64,000 bases of DNA. Source: Gemmatimonadaceae bacterium. Lineage in GTDB: Bacteria > Gemmatimonadota > Gemmatimonadetes > Gemmatimonadales > Gemmatimonadaceae. Shown piece after piece: positions 23,506 to 33,708 of this stretch. Location: the NCBI GenBank assembly GCA_035606695.1, contig DATNEW010000026.1, positions 186,001 through 250,000 of the forward strand, read 5' to 3'. The notes beneath the pieces are model-generated. The model made no database searches and was not told the origin of the DNA. It worked only from the letters and a program-made list of their open reading frames with translations. The position numbers and the translations under genes were made by a program. The stretch's first letter is position 1, and the number at the start of each line of letters is the position of its first letter.

Positions 23506-25914
23506 TCACCCGCTATCGCGCATCGCTGACGCCGGGTCGATTTTCGCGGCGCGCAGCGCGGGAATCACGGTCGCCACCGCCGCCGCGGCACTGAGCACGA
23601 TCACCGCGGTGGCCAGCGTCACCGGGTCGAGCGCCGCGACGCCGAATACCAATGTCCGGAGCTCGCGCTGCGCCGCCACGGTCAGCAAGAGTCCCACGAC
23701 CGCGCCGCCCGCGAGCAGCCAGCCGACGTGCGCGGCGACTTCGCCCACTACTCGCCGCGGTGACGCGCCGAGTGCGATGCGAATGCCGATCTCGCGGCGG
23801 CGCGTGGCGACGGCGAGTGCGACGAGGCCATACAACCCGATTACCGCCAAGGCGACAGCGGCGAGACCAAAGGCCGCGATCACCGTCGTCTGAAGCCGCG
23901 TCTGATCCAGCGTGTCGTCGAGATCGTCCTGGAGCGTCATGAGACCGAACACGGCGCGCGCGGGAGCGACATCGTGCACCGCGCCCCGAATGGCCGCGAG
24001 AAGCGCCCGCGGGTTCCCGTTCGTGCGCACGACGTACTCCGGATCGGGCCAGCCGCCGGCGACTATGCAAGAATACACATACGGCACGGCGGGCGTGCGG
24101 AGATTGTCCTCTCGAACGTCGTCGACCACGCCGACGATCTCGCTTGCCGGCATCGTCGGACGGTCCGTCGTCCAGTGCATGAGCTGCCCGACGACGTTCC
24201 GCCCTCCAGCATACTCTTGCACGAATCGCCGATTCACGAGCACCTTGGGCGCGTTCGCCTGTACGACCGCGAGATTGGGACACGTAGTGCCGGCGGCCAT
24301 GTGCGCGCCCAACGCCGGGAGATACCCGTCGGTGATGCTTCGCTCACCGACGGTGAGATGGTCGCGGCCATTCGCTCGATCTGACGCAGCGCCGGCGCCA
24401 AGATCGACCTGATAGCGAATCGTCGCGTTGGACGCCGGCAGAAAGTTCGCGAATCCCGCGTTCGTCACCCCGGGGATGTTGCGAAACGCATTCAGGAGCT
24501 CGAGCTGCATGCGCGCGACCGCGGCGCGATCCTCACCCCAGCCCGCGCCGACGTGAAACGTCACGCTGCGTCCGGCGTCGAAGCCGGGATCTTCGTGCGT
24601 CAGGTTGTGATAGCTGCGAAGCATGAGCGCGGTGCTGCAGAGGAGAACCGTCGCGACGGCGATCTGCCCGCCCACGAGCGCGCGCTGCGACCGGCTGTCG
24701 GAGGACGTCCCTCGCCCAATGCGCGTGACGGTGGCGGCGATACCGCGCCGAGTCGCGCGCCACGCGGGCAGCGCACCGCACACCACCGCCGCGCACATCC
24801 CACACAGCGACGCCACGATGAGCGCGCGCCAGTCGATCGCAAGCTCGGACGCGCGCGGCAGCGACGCCAGCGATGCTCTCGCCATTCTGAGCAGCACCAC
24901 GTCGGTGACGCTTGCCAACACGACGGCCGCCGCGGCGATGATGAGTATTTCCTGAACGACCGCCGCGACCACCTGGAGGCGCGTTGCGCCGAGCAAGCCA
25001 CGAATCGCCAATTCTGTTTCGCGCCGCTGCAGATGCGTGAGCATGAGGCCCGCGGTGTTGGCGAGCGCGATCAGCAGCAGCATTCCGACGGAACCGAGAA
25101 TGAAGAGCAGCGGCTGGCGCACCTGCGCCGTGCGCGCGCCTTTGAGATCCGTCAGCTGCGCCGACCAGTCCTTGTCCGTTCTTGGAAATGCCTGGCCGAG
25201 CTCCGCTTGCACGCGCGAGAGATCTCGTTGCGCGGCGGCCAGCGTCACACCGGGCTTCATCCGGCCGATGCCGGTGAGGAAGCGTGCATCGCGTGCCGCG
25301 AGCATGCCGGGCGCGAACTGCGCCGGAATCCACAGGTCGACTCCGGCGCCTCCGACGGCGAAAGTCGCCGGCATCACGCCGACGATGGCATAGCGCTGGC
25401 CGCCGAGCATGAGATGCTGGCTCGTGACGTCAGCGCGTCGTTGAAAGCGCCGCGCCCAGAATCCGTCGCTGATGACGACGGCCGACGGGCCGCCGAACGC
25501 TTCTTCCTCCGAGGTCGGCGTTCGCCCGACGGCGGCGTGCGTCGCGTACACGCTGAAGAAGCGCGGCGCGACGCGCAGTGCCGGCAACCGCTCCGGCAAA
25601 TCACCGCTCGTCTCCGTCATGTTCTCGTTATAGCTCCCGGAGATCGCGCTGAAGCTGCGGTTCAGGCGATTCCAATCCTCTAATCGCACCGGGGCGAGCA
25701 GTCCGGCGGCGTCGCTCTTGGCCGTGTTGGCCTCGAGCACCATGACCAACCGGTCGGGATTGGGATAGGGCAGCGGCCGAAGCACCGCGGTGTCGACGAC
25801 GGAGAATACGCCGGTCGTGGCGGCGATACCGGCGCCGAGGATGAGAACAGCCGACAGCGTGAACCAGGGGCGACGGGCGAGACGTCGCGCGGCTTGGGTC
25901 CAGGAGCGGAGCAT
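23506..25914 (-). CDS. ADOP-type FtsX/MacB-like permease
   Basis: The 802-residue protein opens with a membrane helix (WFTLSAVLILGAGIAATTGV), followed by a large periplasmic MacB_PCD domain, then three helices including QPLLFILGSVGMLLLIALAN, then a second copy of the periplasmic/FtsX unit ending in LVALAVATRRREIGIRIALGAS and PALRAAKIDPASAM. This duplicated layout is that of the acidobacterial-type orphan permeases, which usually lack an adjacent ATPase, as here. Function is presumed to be export or mechanotransmission in the inner membrane; the substrate is unknown. A second member is at 59426. Confidence 0.88.
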   Translation of the reverse strand: MLRSWTQAARRLARRPWFTLSAVLILGAGIAATTGVFSVVDTAVLRPLPYPNPDRLVMVLEANTAKSDAAGLLAPVRLEDWNRLNRSFSAISGSYNENMTETSGDLPERLPALRVAPRFFSVYATHAAVGRTPTSEEEAFGGPSAVVISDGFWARRFQRRADVTSQHLMLGGQRYAIVGVMPATFAVGGAGVDLWIPAQFAPGMLAARDARFLTGIGRMKPGVTLAAAQRDLSRVQAELGQAFPRTDKDWSAQLTDLKGARTAQVRQPLLFILGSVGMLLLIALANTAGLMLTHLQRRETELAIRGLLGATRLQVVAAVVQEILIIAAAAVVLASVTDVVLLRMARASLASLPRASELAIDWRALIVASLCGMCAAVVCGALPAWRATRRGIAATVTRIGRGTSSDSRSQRALVGGQIAVATVLLCSTALMLRSYHNLTHEDPGFDAGRSVTFHVGAGWGEDRAAVARMQLELLNAFRNIPGVTNAGFANFLPASNATIRYQVDLGAGAASDRANGRDHLTVGERSITDGYLPALGAHMAAGTTCPNLAVVQANAPKVLVNRRFVQEYAGGRNVVGQLMHWTTDRPTMPASEIVGVVDDVREDNLRTPAVPYVYSCIVAGGWPDPEYVVRTNGNPRALLAAIRGAVHDVAPARAVFGLMTLQDDLDDTLDQTRLQTTVIAAFGLAAVALAVIGLYGLVALAVATRRREIGIRIALGASPRRVVGEVAAHVGWLLAGGAVVGLLLTVAAQRELRTLVFGVAALDPVTLATAVIVLSAAAAVATVIPALRAAKIDPASAMRDSG

Positions 25915-26079
25915 GGGGAGCCGGGTTTATGAGTTGGCGATCGACGCGGACCGATCCTGCATAGACACGCGCCGGTCGCGCAGGGTTGGGTAGGCGCTCC
26001 GGACCGGGGAAGCGAGCTCACCGAATCGTTGGGTGCGTTCGCGTGTAGATTCTGCGTACCCACAAACCCTCGCAGGGAC

Positions 26080-28125
26080 ATGACTCCTACCTCCAAGACC
26101 CCCAAGGCTTTGGCGGCCGTCGCCCTTTTGGCGCTTCCCGCCATCGCCTCCGCCCAGAAGCAGCAGGGAACCACCCGCGCTCTCGGCATCGACACCGCGA
26201 ACTTCGACCGCTCCGTTCGCCCGCAAGACGATTTCTTCCGCTTCGTGAACGGCACCTGGCTCGCCAAGACGGCCATTCCGGCCGATGCATCGTCCTGGGG
26301 CGCGTTCAACGAGCTGACCGAGAAGAGCCGCAACGCGCTCCACGGCATTCTCGAGGACGCCGCGAAGGCCAATGCGCCCGCGGGCAGCCCCAAGCGCAAG
26401 GTCGGCGATCTGTATGCCAGCTACCTCGACTCGGCGCGCGTCGAACGGCTCGGCCTCACGCCGCTCAAGCCGGAGCTCGCGAAGATCACGGCGCTCACGT
26501 CGAACGCGCAGCTTCCCGCGACGTTCGCGCACTTCGCCAAGCTGGGCATCGCGAATCCGTTCGGCGTTGGCGTGCGGCAGGATCCCAAGATCTCGACGGT
26601 CAACATCGTCGCGATCTCCCAGTCCGGGCTCGGGCTTCCCGACCGCGACTACTATCTGCGCAAGGATGCGGCGATCAGCGCGACGCGCAACGCGTACGTC
26701 GCGTACATCACGCGGCTGCTGACGCTGGCGAACCAGCCCGATCCTTCCGGCGCCGCGCAGCGCATCGTGGCGCTCGAGACGCAGATCGCGACGCCGCAGT
26801 GGGAGCGCGCGAAGAGCCGCGATCGCAACCTCACGTACAACAAGATGTCGGTGGCGGATCTCGCCGCCGCCACGCCTTCATATGACTGGCATGCGTACTT
26901 GAACGCCGCCGATCTCGGGGCCGCAAAGGACGTCATCGTCGCGCAGCCGGACTACGTGAAGGCGATGAATTCCATTATCTCGAGCACGCCGGTCTCGACG
27001 TGGCGCGAGTATCTCACGTTCAAGCTGCTCGACGAGTACGCGAACGACCTGCCGGCCGCGTTCGTGAACGCCCGCTTCGCGTTCCGCGATTCGACGCTCA
27101 GCGGCGCGCAGCAGATCTCTCCGCGCTGGAAGCGCGGCGTCGCGACGGTCGAAGGCGCGCTCGGCGAAGCGGCCGGTGAGCTCTACGTCCAGAAGTACTT
27201 CCCGCCCGAGGCGAAGGCGCGGATGGATGCGCTCGTGAAGAACATCCTGGCGGCGTACAAGGTCGGCATCGATTCGGTGCCGTGGATGAGCCCCGAGACC
27301 AAGAAGGCCGCGCAGGACAAGCTGGCGCACTTCACGGTCAAGATCGGCTATCCGAACAAGTTTAAAGATTACTCAAAGCTCGCCATCACGCGCGACGACC
27401 TCCTCGGCAACGAGGTGCGGAACGCCGAATTCCGGTATGAAGACATGGCGAGCCAGCTGGGCAAGCCGGTCGATCGGACGCGCTGGGGCATGACGCCGCA
27501 GACGGTCAACGCGTATTACAACGCCTCGAACAACGAGATCGTCTTCCCGGCCGCCATTCTGCAGCCGCCGTTCTTCGACATGAACGCCGACGATGCGGTG
27601 AACTATGGCGCGATCGGCGCGGTGATCGGGCACGAGATCGGTCACGGCTTCGACGACCAGGGCTCGAAGTCCGACGGTCTGGGCAACCTGCGCGACTGGT
27701 GGTCGCCGTCGGACGCGGCCGCGTTCAAGGAGCGCACGCAGAAGCTCGGCGCCGAGTATGCGGCGATCAATCCGATTGATGATTTGCACATCAACCCCGG
27801 TTTGACGATGGGCGAGAACATCGGCGATAACAGCGGGTTGATGCAGGCGTATCGCGCGTATCGGATCTCGCTGCACGGCAAGGAAGCGCCGGTGATCGGC
27901 GGCCTCACGGGCGACCAGCGGTTCTTCATCGGGTTCGCGCAGATCTGGCGCACGAAGTTCCGCGACGCGGCGCTGCGCAACCAGCTGCTCACCAATCCGC
28001 ATTCGCCGGGCATGGCGCGCGCGTTCGTGCCGCTCACGAACAACGATGCGTTCATGAAAGCATTCAACGTGAAGCCGGGCGACAAGATGTATCGCGCGCC
28101 GGCGGACCGCGTGAAGATCTGGTGA
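26080..28125 (+). CDS. M13 family zinc metallopeptidase (neprilysin/PepO type)
   Basis: The 681-residue protein has a signal peptide (ALAAVALLALPAIASAQ) and the complete M13 set: NAYYNASNNEIVFPAAILQP, VIGHEIGHGFDDQGS (HExxH with the following GFDD) and GENIGDNSGL (third zinc ligand Glu). The length is typical. It cleaves oligopeptides outside the cytoplasm. The ATG at 26080 is chosen because the signal peptide begins there; the earlier in-frame Met would put 17 residues before it. GCAGGGAC gives a weak ribosome site. It stands alone. Confidence 0.95.
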   Translation: MTPTSKTPKALAAVALLALPAIASAQKQQGTTRALGIDTANFDRSVRPQDDFFRFVNGTWLAKTAIPADASSWGAFNELTEKSRNALHGILEDAAKANAPAGSPKRKVGDLYASYLDSARVERLGLTPLKPELAKITALTSNAQLPATFAHFAKLGIANPFGVGVRQDPKISTVNIVAISQSGLGLPDRDYYLRKDAAISATRNAYVAYITRLLTLANQPDPSGAAQRIVALETQIATPQWERAKSRDRNLTYNKMSVADLAAATPSYDWHAYLNAADLGAAKDVIVAQPDYVKAMNSIISSTPVSTWREYLTFKLLDEYANDLPAAFVNARFAFRDSTLSGAQQISPRWKRGVATVEGALGEAAGELYVQKYFPPEAKARMDALVKNILAAYKVGIDSVPWMSPETKKAAQDKLAHFTVKIGYPNKFKDYSKLAITRDDLLGNEVRNAEFRYEDMASQLGKPVDRTRWGMTPQTVNAYYNASNNEIVFPAAILQPPFFDMNADDAVNYGAIGAVIGHEIGHGFDDQGSKSDGLGNLRDWWSPSDAAAFKERTQKLGAEYAAINPIDDLHINPGLTMGENIGDNSGLMQAYRAYRISLHGKEAPVIGGLTGDQRFFIGFAQIWRTKFRDAALRNQLLTNPHSPGMARAFVPLTNNDAFMKAFNVKPGDKMYRAPADRVKIW

Positions 28126-28171
28126 GCTGGGCGGTGGTATGACCACGGTATTACTCCGGTATACCCGTGCT

Positions 28172-28855
28172 ATGAAGCGAGCATTCTGGAGTGTGCTGAT
28201 CGCACTGCTCACTGGCGTGACGGCCAGAGCGCAGGTCTGCACCGGCGCGGCATCATTCGGCGCCGGTGCACTGCGGGCCGGCGCGGGGATCGATCGCGCC
28301 GACGCACGCAATACGAAGACTCTATCCTTTGCGGCGGGCGCCGGCCCCTCTGCATTCCTCGAGGGCGCGTTTTCCTGGCGGGACGTCGACGACCTCTCGG
28401 CGCCGAGCACGCGCACCGTTGCTGGAAGCGGGGGATATGAGCTCGGCGTGGGCGCGACAGGCGCACTGCGAGTTTGCCCGATGGCGCGCCTTGCCTACAC
28501 GTTCACGTCGCAGGACGTGGTCACCCCCGGGTTCGGCAACGCGTCCGCCAACGCCAGCCAGACCATGCTCATGATCGGCGCCGGCATCGGCCAGGCGATT
28601 CATTCGGGCGGCGAGTCTGGCTTCGCGCTCGTGCCTTCGATTGCCGTATGGGTGGTAACCGCGCCACGCCAAACGGGCGATGCCGCTTCAGACATCACCT
28701 ATGGCCGGCTCGACCTCGCACTCGGCGTGGTCTTCGCCGGCCGCGTCACGATCGCCCCGCATGCGGCCTACAACGGCGCACGATCGGACCTGACCCGCTA
28801 TTCGCGCTACGCCGCCGGCGTTCGTGTGGGTGTCAACTTCGGCGATACGCCGTGA
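28172..28855 (+). CDS. Exported protein of unknown function, barrel-like
   Basis: The 227-residue product starts MKRAFWSVLIALLTGVTARA (signal peptide) and continues with glycine- and alanine-rich strands (GALRAGAGIDRADARN, ALVPSIAVWVVTAPRQTG, RYAAGVRVGVNFGDTP), like small outer-membrane barrels. The Met at 28172 is preferred to 28139, which adds 11 residues ahead of the signal. No family is recognised. Confidence 0.65.
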   Translation: MKRAFWSVLIALLTGVTARAQVCTGAASFGAGALRAGAGIDRADARNTKTLSFAAGAGPSAFLEGAFSWRDVDDLSAPSTRTVAGSGGYELGVGATGALRVCPMARLAYTFTSQDVVTPGFGNASANASQTMLMIGAGIGQAIHSGGESGFALVPSIAVWVVTAPRQTGDAASDITYGRLDLALGVVFAGRVTIAPHAAYNGARSDLTRYSRYAAGVRVGVNFGDTP

Positions 28856-29007
28856 CCGCAAAGATTAGCGCTTTCTCATAAACATCCATCACCAAAAATT
28901 TGAGTGGCTTGTCGGCACGAATGCGCTATACTCTGCGCGTCGCGCCGCCGCCGGTGCGTCCCCACCTCCCGCAGTACCCTTGGCGCATCGACGCGAGGAC
29001 CTCTCTG

Positions 29008-29295
29008 ATGCCATTCGTCTGGCGGATCAGCATCAACAAAACACCCGGCGGTATCGGCTATACCTACGACCCGAACCCGCTGAACAACGTCGCGACGGGC
29101 GACCAGATCATCTGGACGAACAACGACGACAAGCCGCACTGGCCGGGCGTCAAGGACAATCCCACGTATTTCATGCAGACGCAGATCGCGCCGAACTCGC
29201 CCTCGTCGACGTTCGTTCCTGGCGTCAACGGCACCGTGGTCTACGTGGATTCACTCGACCCGAACGGGCCGGCGGGAACGATCAACGTCGTGTGA
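29008..29295 (+). CDS. Cupredoxin-like domain protein lacking the copper cysteine
   Basis: The 95-residue product resembles a plastocyanin/cupredoxin fold: a WRISINKTPGGIGYTYDPN strand pair, NVATGDQIIWTNNDDKPHWP with a His in the first-ligand position, and a final strand PAGTINVV. No cysteine is present, so a type-1 copper site of the usual Cys-His2 kind cannot form. There is no signal peptide from this start. It lies 47 bases before the multicopper oxidase and is probably in the same transcript, which suggests an accessory role. Confidence 0.6.
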   Translation: MPFVWRISINKTPGGIGYTYDPNPLNNVATGDQIIWTNNDDKPHWPGVKDNPTYFMQTQIAPNSPSSTFVPGVNGTVVYVDSLDPNGPAGTINVV

Positions 29296-29342
29296 GCCCC
29301 GTGCTCGCCATCACCAACATCCAGCACAATCCCGGAGGGCGT

Positions 29343-31649
29343 ATGACGGTGCGCGATCCAAGGCGCGGCGGCTTCGGCCGCGCCGCGCTTCTCACGTCGT
29401 TGATGTCGTTCATGTCGTTCATGCTGTTCGTGGTATTCACGGCGGTGCCGAGCGGAGTCGTTCACGCCCAGAATCCGCAACCAGTGGCGTGTCCGGCGGA
29501 GCAGCTCCCGCTGATCACCATCCCCGAGATCAAGAGTGTCGACAAGCATCTGCGCGCCACGCTCAAGCTCGTGGACGGCGTGCGCACGATGTGGGGATCG
29601 ACCGGCGACAACCGCTGCGCGACGCAGAATCTGCGCTACTTCATGGGATACGATCCCGCGCACCGGACGCCGTGGCCGACGGGCCCCGAGCCCATTCCCG
29701 GTCCCACGTTCCGCGCCCAGGTCGGCGATCTCGTCGAGATCACGTTCTTCAACCAGATCAACGTCAACAACTTCGCGGGCTCGCTCGACCACGCGGACAT
29801 GGGCGACATGTCGGCGTGCGATCAGTACAGCACCAGCACGTCGCGCTCGCAGAGTCGCATGATCTACGGCGGTTCCTCGGGCCCCGACTCGATGCCGAAC
29901 TGCCTGCACGGCTCGAGCACCACGAACATCCATTTCCACGGCACGCACACCACGCCGTCGACCACGGGCGACAACGTTCTTCTGTTCATTCGTCCGTCGC
30001 TGCGCAGCAAGAGCGGGGTGTTTTCCCCAAGTGAGACACAGGTCGACGCGATGCTGGCCGGGTTCTATTCGACATGCGAAGCCAAGGGGCCGCCGACCAA
30101 CTGGGCACAAATGCCGGTCGCCTGGCGGACACTTCAGAAGAATCTCATTCAAACTTACGATAAGACCGCGCCCTACCAGGGAAAGAACGGTGCATTGCCG
30201 GCGAGTATGCGGCTGTGGCCCGTCGACTCCATGGAAATCGCGCGCGGCTTGTGGCCGCAATATCAGCTCGGCGCCAACCCGTATTGCTTCCCGCTGCCGA
30301 ACTACAATCCGGCGACCATGCGCATGGGCCAGGCGCCCGGAACGCACTGGTATCATGCGCACAAACACGGATCGACGGCGCTGAACGTGGCGAATGGCAT
30401 GACGGGCGCGTTCATCATCGAAGGGCAGTACGACGTGGATTTGCATCGCTACTATCCCAACCTCGTCGAGCGCGTATTGATGCTCCAGCAGCTGTCGACG
30501 GCGCCGTTCCCGCTCACGACGCCGAGCACGCGCGGGCCCGGCGCGGCACGCCCGCAGATCTCGGTCAACGGTCGGCTCGATCCCGTCGTCACCATGCGGC
30601 CCGGTGAAGTGCAGCTATGGCGCACGATCAACGGCGCCTTCCGCGATGCGGTCGAGTTCATGTACACGCAGGGTCCGCCGGCGCAGAACAGACGACTGTG
30701 CGACAGCGTGAACGCGCCCGCGACGAATCCGGTGCAGTGGCGTCAGATCGCGCAGGACGGCGTGCAGTTCAGCCTCGCGAACTATCAGCAGGTTGGGACA
30801 GCCAACGCGAAGGTGAATCTCGCGCCGGCGAACCGCGCCGATTTCCTCGTCAGCGCGCCGAGCCAGCCCGGGACGTACACGGTGTGCATCGTGCGCAACA
30901 GCGCGCTATTCGTGCAGCCCGGCGCACCGGCGCCGCCGGATCGGCCGAGCGTGCTCCTGACCGTGAACGTGACCGGCAACGCGATCGTGCCGGCGCAGAC
31001 GTTCATTCCGGACGCGCAGTTCCCGACGTTCCCGCCCTTCCTGACGGACATCACGCCGGGCGAGATCAAGAACCATCGCGAGCTCGTATTCGGCCCGGGC
31101 AACAGCACCATCAACGGAAAGATGTTCCAGGACACGACCGTCGATCAGGCCATGCTCCTGAACACGGCGGAAGAATGGGTCGTGAAGAACCAGGCGAACG
31201 ACAAGTCGCACCCGTTCCACATCCACATCAATCCGTTCCAGATCATCGAGATGTTCGAGCCGAACGCGCCGGAAGCGCTGAATCCGTCGAGTCCGTGCTA
31301 TGTGAATCCCGCGGATACGACGACGTTCAAGCCGTGCGCAACACGCCAGCCGAAGGCGCCGTGGGTGTGGTGGGACACGTTCGCGATTCCAACGGGGCGG
31401 CAGGTCACACTGAGCTGCACCAAGCTCGAGGACTGTCCGGCACAGCTGCGGCCGTTCACTGAATGCACCACACAGAACGGCACGACGACCTGTGTCGAAT
31501 TCATTCCCGGCTGGTTCAAGATGCGCTCGCGCTTCGTCGACTTCACCGGCATGTACGTGTTGCACTGCCACATTCTCATTCACGAAGATCGAGGAATGAT
31601 GCAGCTCATCGAAGTCGTTCCGAGCACGACACCGTACCGGCATCGATGA
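29343..31649 (+). CDS. Exported multicopper oxidase
   Basis: The 768-residue protein starts at an ATG preceded by GGAGGGCGT and has a signal segment (LMSFMSFMLFVVFTAVPSGV then VHAQ). All copper motifs are present: NIHFHGTH near residue 196, HWYHAHKHGS near 335, HPFHIHINPF near 622 and HCHILIHEDRGMM near 740, the last supplying the type-1 Cys-His-Met site and the trinuclear ligands. Such enzymes oxidise metals or phenolics with reduction of O2 to water. Insertions make it larger than CueO-type enzymes. The stop overlaps the start of the TonB receptor gene, so the two are coupled. Confidence 0.92.
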   Translation: MTVRDPRRGGFGRAALLTSLMSFMSFMLFVVFTAVPSGVVHAQNPQPVACPAEQLPLITIPEIKSVDKHLRATLKLVDGVRTMWGSTGDNRCATQNLRYFMGYDPAHRTPWPTGPEPIPGPTFRAQVGDLVEITFFNQINVNNFAGSLDHADMGDMSACDQYSTSTSRSQSRMIYGGSSGPDSMPNCLHGSSTTNIHFHGTHTTPSTTGDNVLLFIRPSLRSKSGVFSPSETQVDAMLAGFYSTCEAKGPPTNWAQMPVAWRTLQKNLIQTYDKTAPYQGKNGALPASMRLWPVDSMEIARGLWPQYQLGANPYCFPLPNYNPATMRMGQAPGTHWYHAHKHGSTALNVANGMTGAFIIEGQYDVDLHRYYPNLVERVLMLQQLSTAPFPLTTPSTRGPGAARPQISVNGRLDPVVTMRPGEVQLWRTINGAFRDAVEFMYTQGPPAQNRRLCDSVNAPATNPVQWRQIAQDGVQFSLANYQQVGTANAKVNLAPANRADFLVSAPSQPGTYTVCIVRNSALFVQPGAPAPPDRPSVLLTVNVTGNAIVPAQTFIPDAQFPTFPPFLTDITPGEIKNHRELVFGPGNSTINGKMFQDTTVDQAMLLNTAEEWVVKNQANDKSHPFHIHINPFQIIEMFEPNAPEALNPSSPCYVNPADTTTFKPCATRQPKAPWVWWDTFAIPTGRQVTLSCTKLEDCPAQLRPFTECTTQNGTTTCVEFIPGWFKMRSRFVDFTGMYVLHCHILIHEDRGMMQLIEVVPSTTPYRHR

Positions 31650-33691
31650 TGTTTCTCCGTCGCATTCTGCTTCCGGTCGCCGTCGTCATCGCGACCGGAG
31701 CACAGGCGCAGTCGCCCAAACCTGCGCAGTCTCGTGACACGACGTACCGCTTGCCGGTCGTCGTGACTGAGGGCGTGCGGCCCATCGCCACGAGCGACGG
31801 CGGCAGCGCGCTCGACATTCGTCTCGACTCGCTGCCGTTGCCCGCGGCGTCGAATCTTGATCGCGCCCTTCGCGACGTGCCGTTCATGCAGATACGCACG
31901 AACCCGCGCGGCGAAGCGTACTTCGCGCTGCGCGGTTCGAGCTTCAGTGCGCGCGAGGTCGCGGTGCTCGTCGACGGCGTACCGGTGAGTCTCAACTTCG
32001 ATCACCGCGCGGATCTGTCGCTGCTGCCGGTGGCGGGAATTCAAACGCTCACGGTCGTGCGCGGACTCCCCTCGCTGCTCTATGGGCCCAACGTCCTTGG
32101 CGGCGTCATCAACCTTGGGCTCGCGCGCGTCCCGCTCGACGCCGCGGCGAAGCCGTCCGCGCGGTTCGAGTCGGGAATCGATCAGACGGGCGCGTACGGT
32201 GTGGCGTCGTCAGTGAGCGTGCCGCAGCGAGTCGGCGCGGGCGAGCTGCTCGTCCGCGCGGGCGGCGGGTACAATCGCAGTCTTGGATTTCCGTTGCCGC
32301 CGAGCGTGCACGAGCCTGCACCGTTCGGCGATGGTGACTTGCGCCTCAACTCATATCACGAGCAGGGCGACGGCTTCGCCGCGCTCCGGTACGAGTCCGA
32401 CGGAGGGCGGTGGATGTCGCTGTCGTCGTCGGGCTACTCGATGCGCCGCGGCGTACCGGCCGAGTTGAATTCGAAAACGCCGATGCTCGCGGCATATCCC
32501 GCCGAGCGACGCGCGTTCTCCGTGCTGTCGCTCGGCACAGGCGATGTGAGCTCTCTCCTCGGCGGCCAGGCCGCGCTGCAGGCGAACGTGGGCTACGACG
32601 GCGGACGCACGGAGCTGCTCGGCTTCACGACACGCACCTACGACGTGGTGAAAACGCGCGAGGCCGACGACGATCACAATGTCACCGCACGCGTCGTCGC
32701 CGATCAGACCGTCGCCAGCAACGGCGACCTTCACGCGGCGATCACCTACGGCAGCGTGCGCCGGCACGAGGCGCTCGCGCCGGGCGCAACGTCGGACTAC
32801 GGCCAGCGGCTCTGGAGTGGTGCGACGGATTTCGGCTGGCTCCTGCCCGACGCCCTTGGACTCTCGGCGCTGCGCGCGAGCGCGGGTGCCGCGATCGATG
32901 CCGCCGACACGCCGGACACCGCTGGAAAGCCGGCCGTTGGAGAGATGCGCACGTGGGGCGGTCGTCTCGGGCTCGCGGGCCGCGCGGGCGATCGCATGCT
33001 GCTGCACGTCGGTGTCAATCGCCGCGTGCGCTTTCCGTCGCTCAGAGAGTTGTACTCGTTGGGCGGACAGGTACAGCCGAATCCGAACCTGCGTCCCGAA
33101 ATGATGGTCGCCGGCGAAGCGGGAACGACCGTGTCGTTCGCTCACGCGCAACTTCAGGCCGTGGCGTTTCACAATTTGATAAAGGACGAAATCGTCCAGA
33201 GTACCACGCCGCAGAAGAAGGTGCAGCGCATCAACCGCGATCGCACGACGGCGACGGGACTCGAGCTGCTCGGTGCGCTGCCTATCGGTCGCGCGAGCTT
33301 TACCGCGGACTTGACGGCGCAGAATGTCGGCGGCCGCAATCCCACGACGGCAACAGACTTTCGCGCCGAGTACCAGCCCAAGTTCGCGGGCGGCGCGAGC
33401 GTGACGGCGCCGATTGCGTTCGGGACGGCGCTCATCGCATCGACGCGCATGGTCGGCGCGCAGTATTGCGTCGACGCCGCCAGCGCCGCGGGCTACGACC
33501 ACCTGTCCGCAACGGCGCGCACGAGCGTCGAGCTATCGCGCCGTTGGAGACTTGCGTCTCGAGGCAGCGGATGGTTCTCGGGATTCGAAACCGCGGTGGC
33601 CGCGGACAACGTCGGCGCGGAGGCCGTCTACGACCAGTGCGGTCTGCCCCAGCCCGGGCGCATCGTTCGATTCGAGATGAAGTTCCGATAG
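31646..33691 (+). CDS. TonB-dependent outer-membrane receptor
   Basis: The 681-residue protein begins with MMFLRRILLPVAVVIATGAQ and an AQA cleavage site. A plug domain follows (NLDRALRDVPFMQIRTNPRG, FALRGSSFSAREVAVLVDG, VVRGLPSLLYGPNVLGGVIN) and then a barrel ending in RIVRFEMKFR. It imports a ligand using TonB energy; with the multicopper oxidase upstream, a metal or metal complex is plausible. Start and upstream stop overlap as ATGATGA at 31646-31652, indicating translational coupling. No TonB or ExbBD gene lies in the window. Confidence 0.9.
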   Translation: MMFLRRILLPVAVVIATGAQAQSPKPAQSRDTTYRLPVVVTEGVRPIATSDGGSALDIRLDSLPLPAASNLDRALRDVPFMQIRTNPRGEAYFALRGSSFSAREVAVLVDGVPVSLNFDHRADLSLLPVAGIQTLTVVRGLPSLLYGPNVLGGVINLGLARVPLDAAAKPSARFESGIDQTGAYGVASSVSVPQRVGAGELLVRAGGGYNRSLGFPLPPSVHEPAPFGDGDLRLNSYHEQGDGFAALRYESDGGRWMSLSSSGYSMRRGVPAELNSKTPMLAAYPAERRAFSVLSLGTGDVSSLLGGQAALQANVGYDGGRTELLGFTTRTYDVVKTREADDDHNVTARVVADQTVASNGDLHAAITYGSVRRHEALAPGATSDYGQRLWSGATDFGWLLPDALGLSALRASAGAAIDAADTPDTAGKPAVGEMRTWGGRLGLAGRAGDRMLLHVGVNRRVRFPSLRELYSLGGQVQPNPNLRPEMMVAGEAGTTVSFAHAQLQAVAFHNLIKDEIVQSTTPQKKVQRINRDRTTATGLELLGALPIGRASFTADLTAQNVGGRNPTTATDFRAEYQPKFAGGASVTAPIAFGTALIASTRMVGAQYCVDAASAAGYDHLSATARTSVELSRRWRLASRGSGWFSGFETAVAADNVGAEAVYDQCGLPQPGRIVRFEMKFR

Positions 33692-33708
33692 CGCGCCTTC
33701 AAACGCGA

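Noticed and set aside
28980-29342. Upstream extension of the multicopper oxidase frame
   Set aside because: It overlaps the cupredoxin gene out of frame; the ATG at 29343 has a ribosome site and signal peptide.
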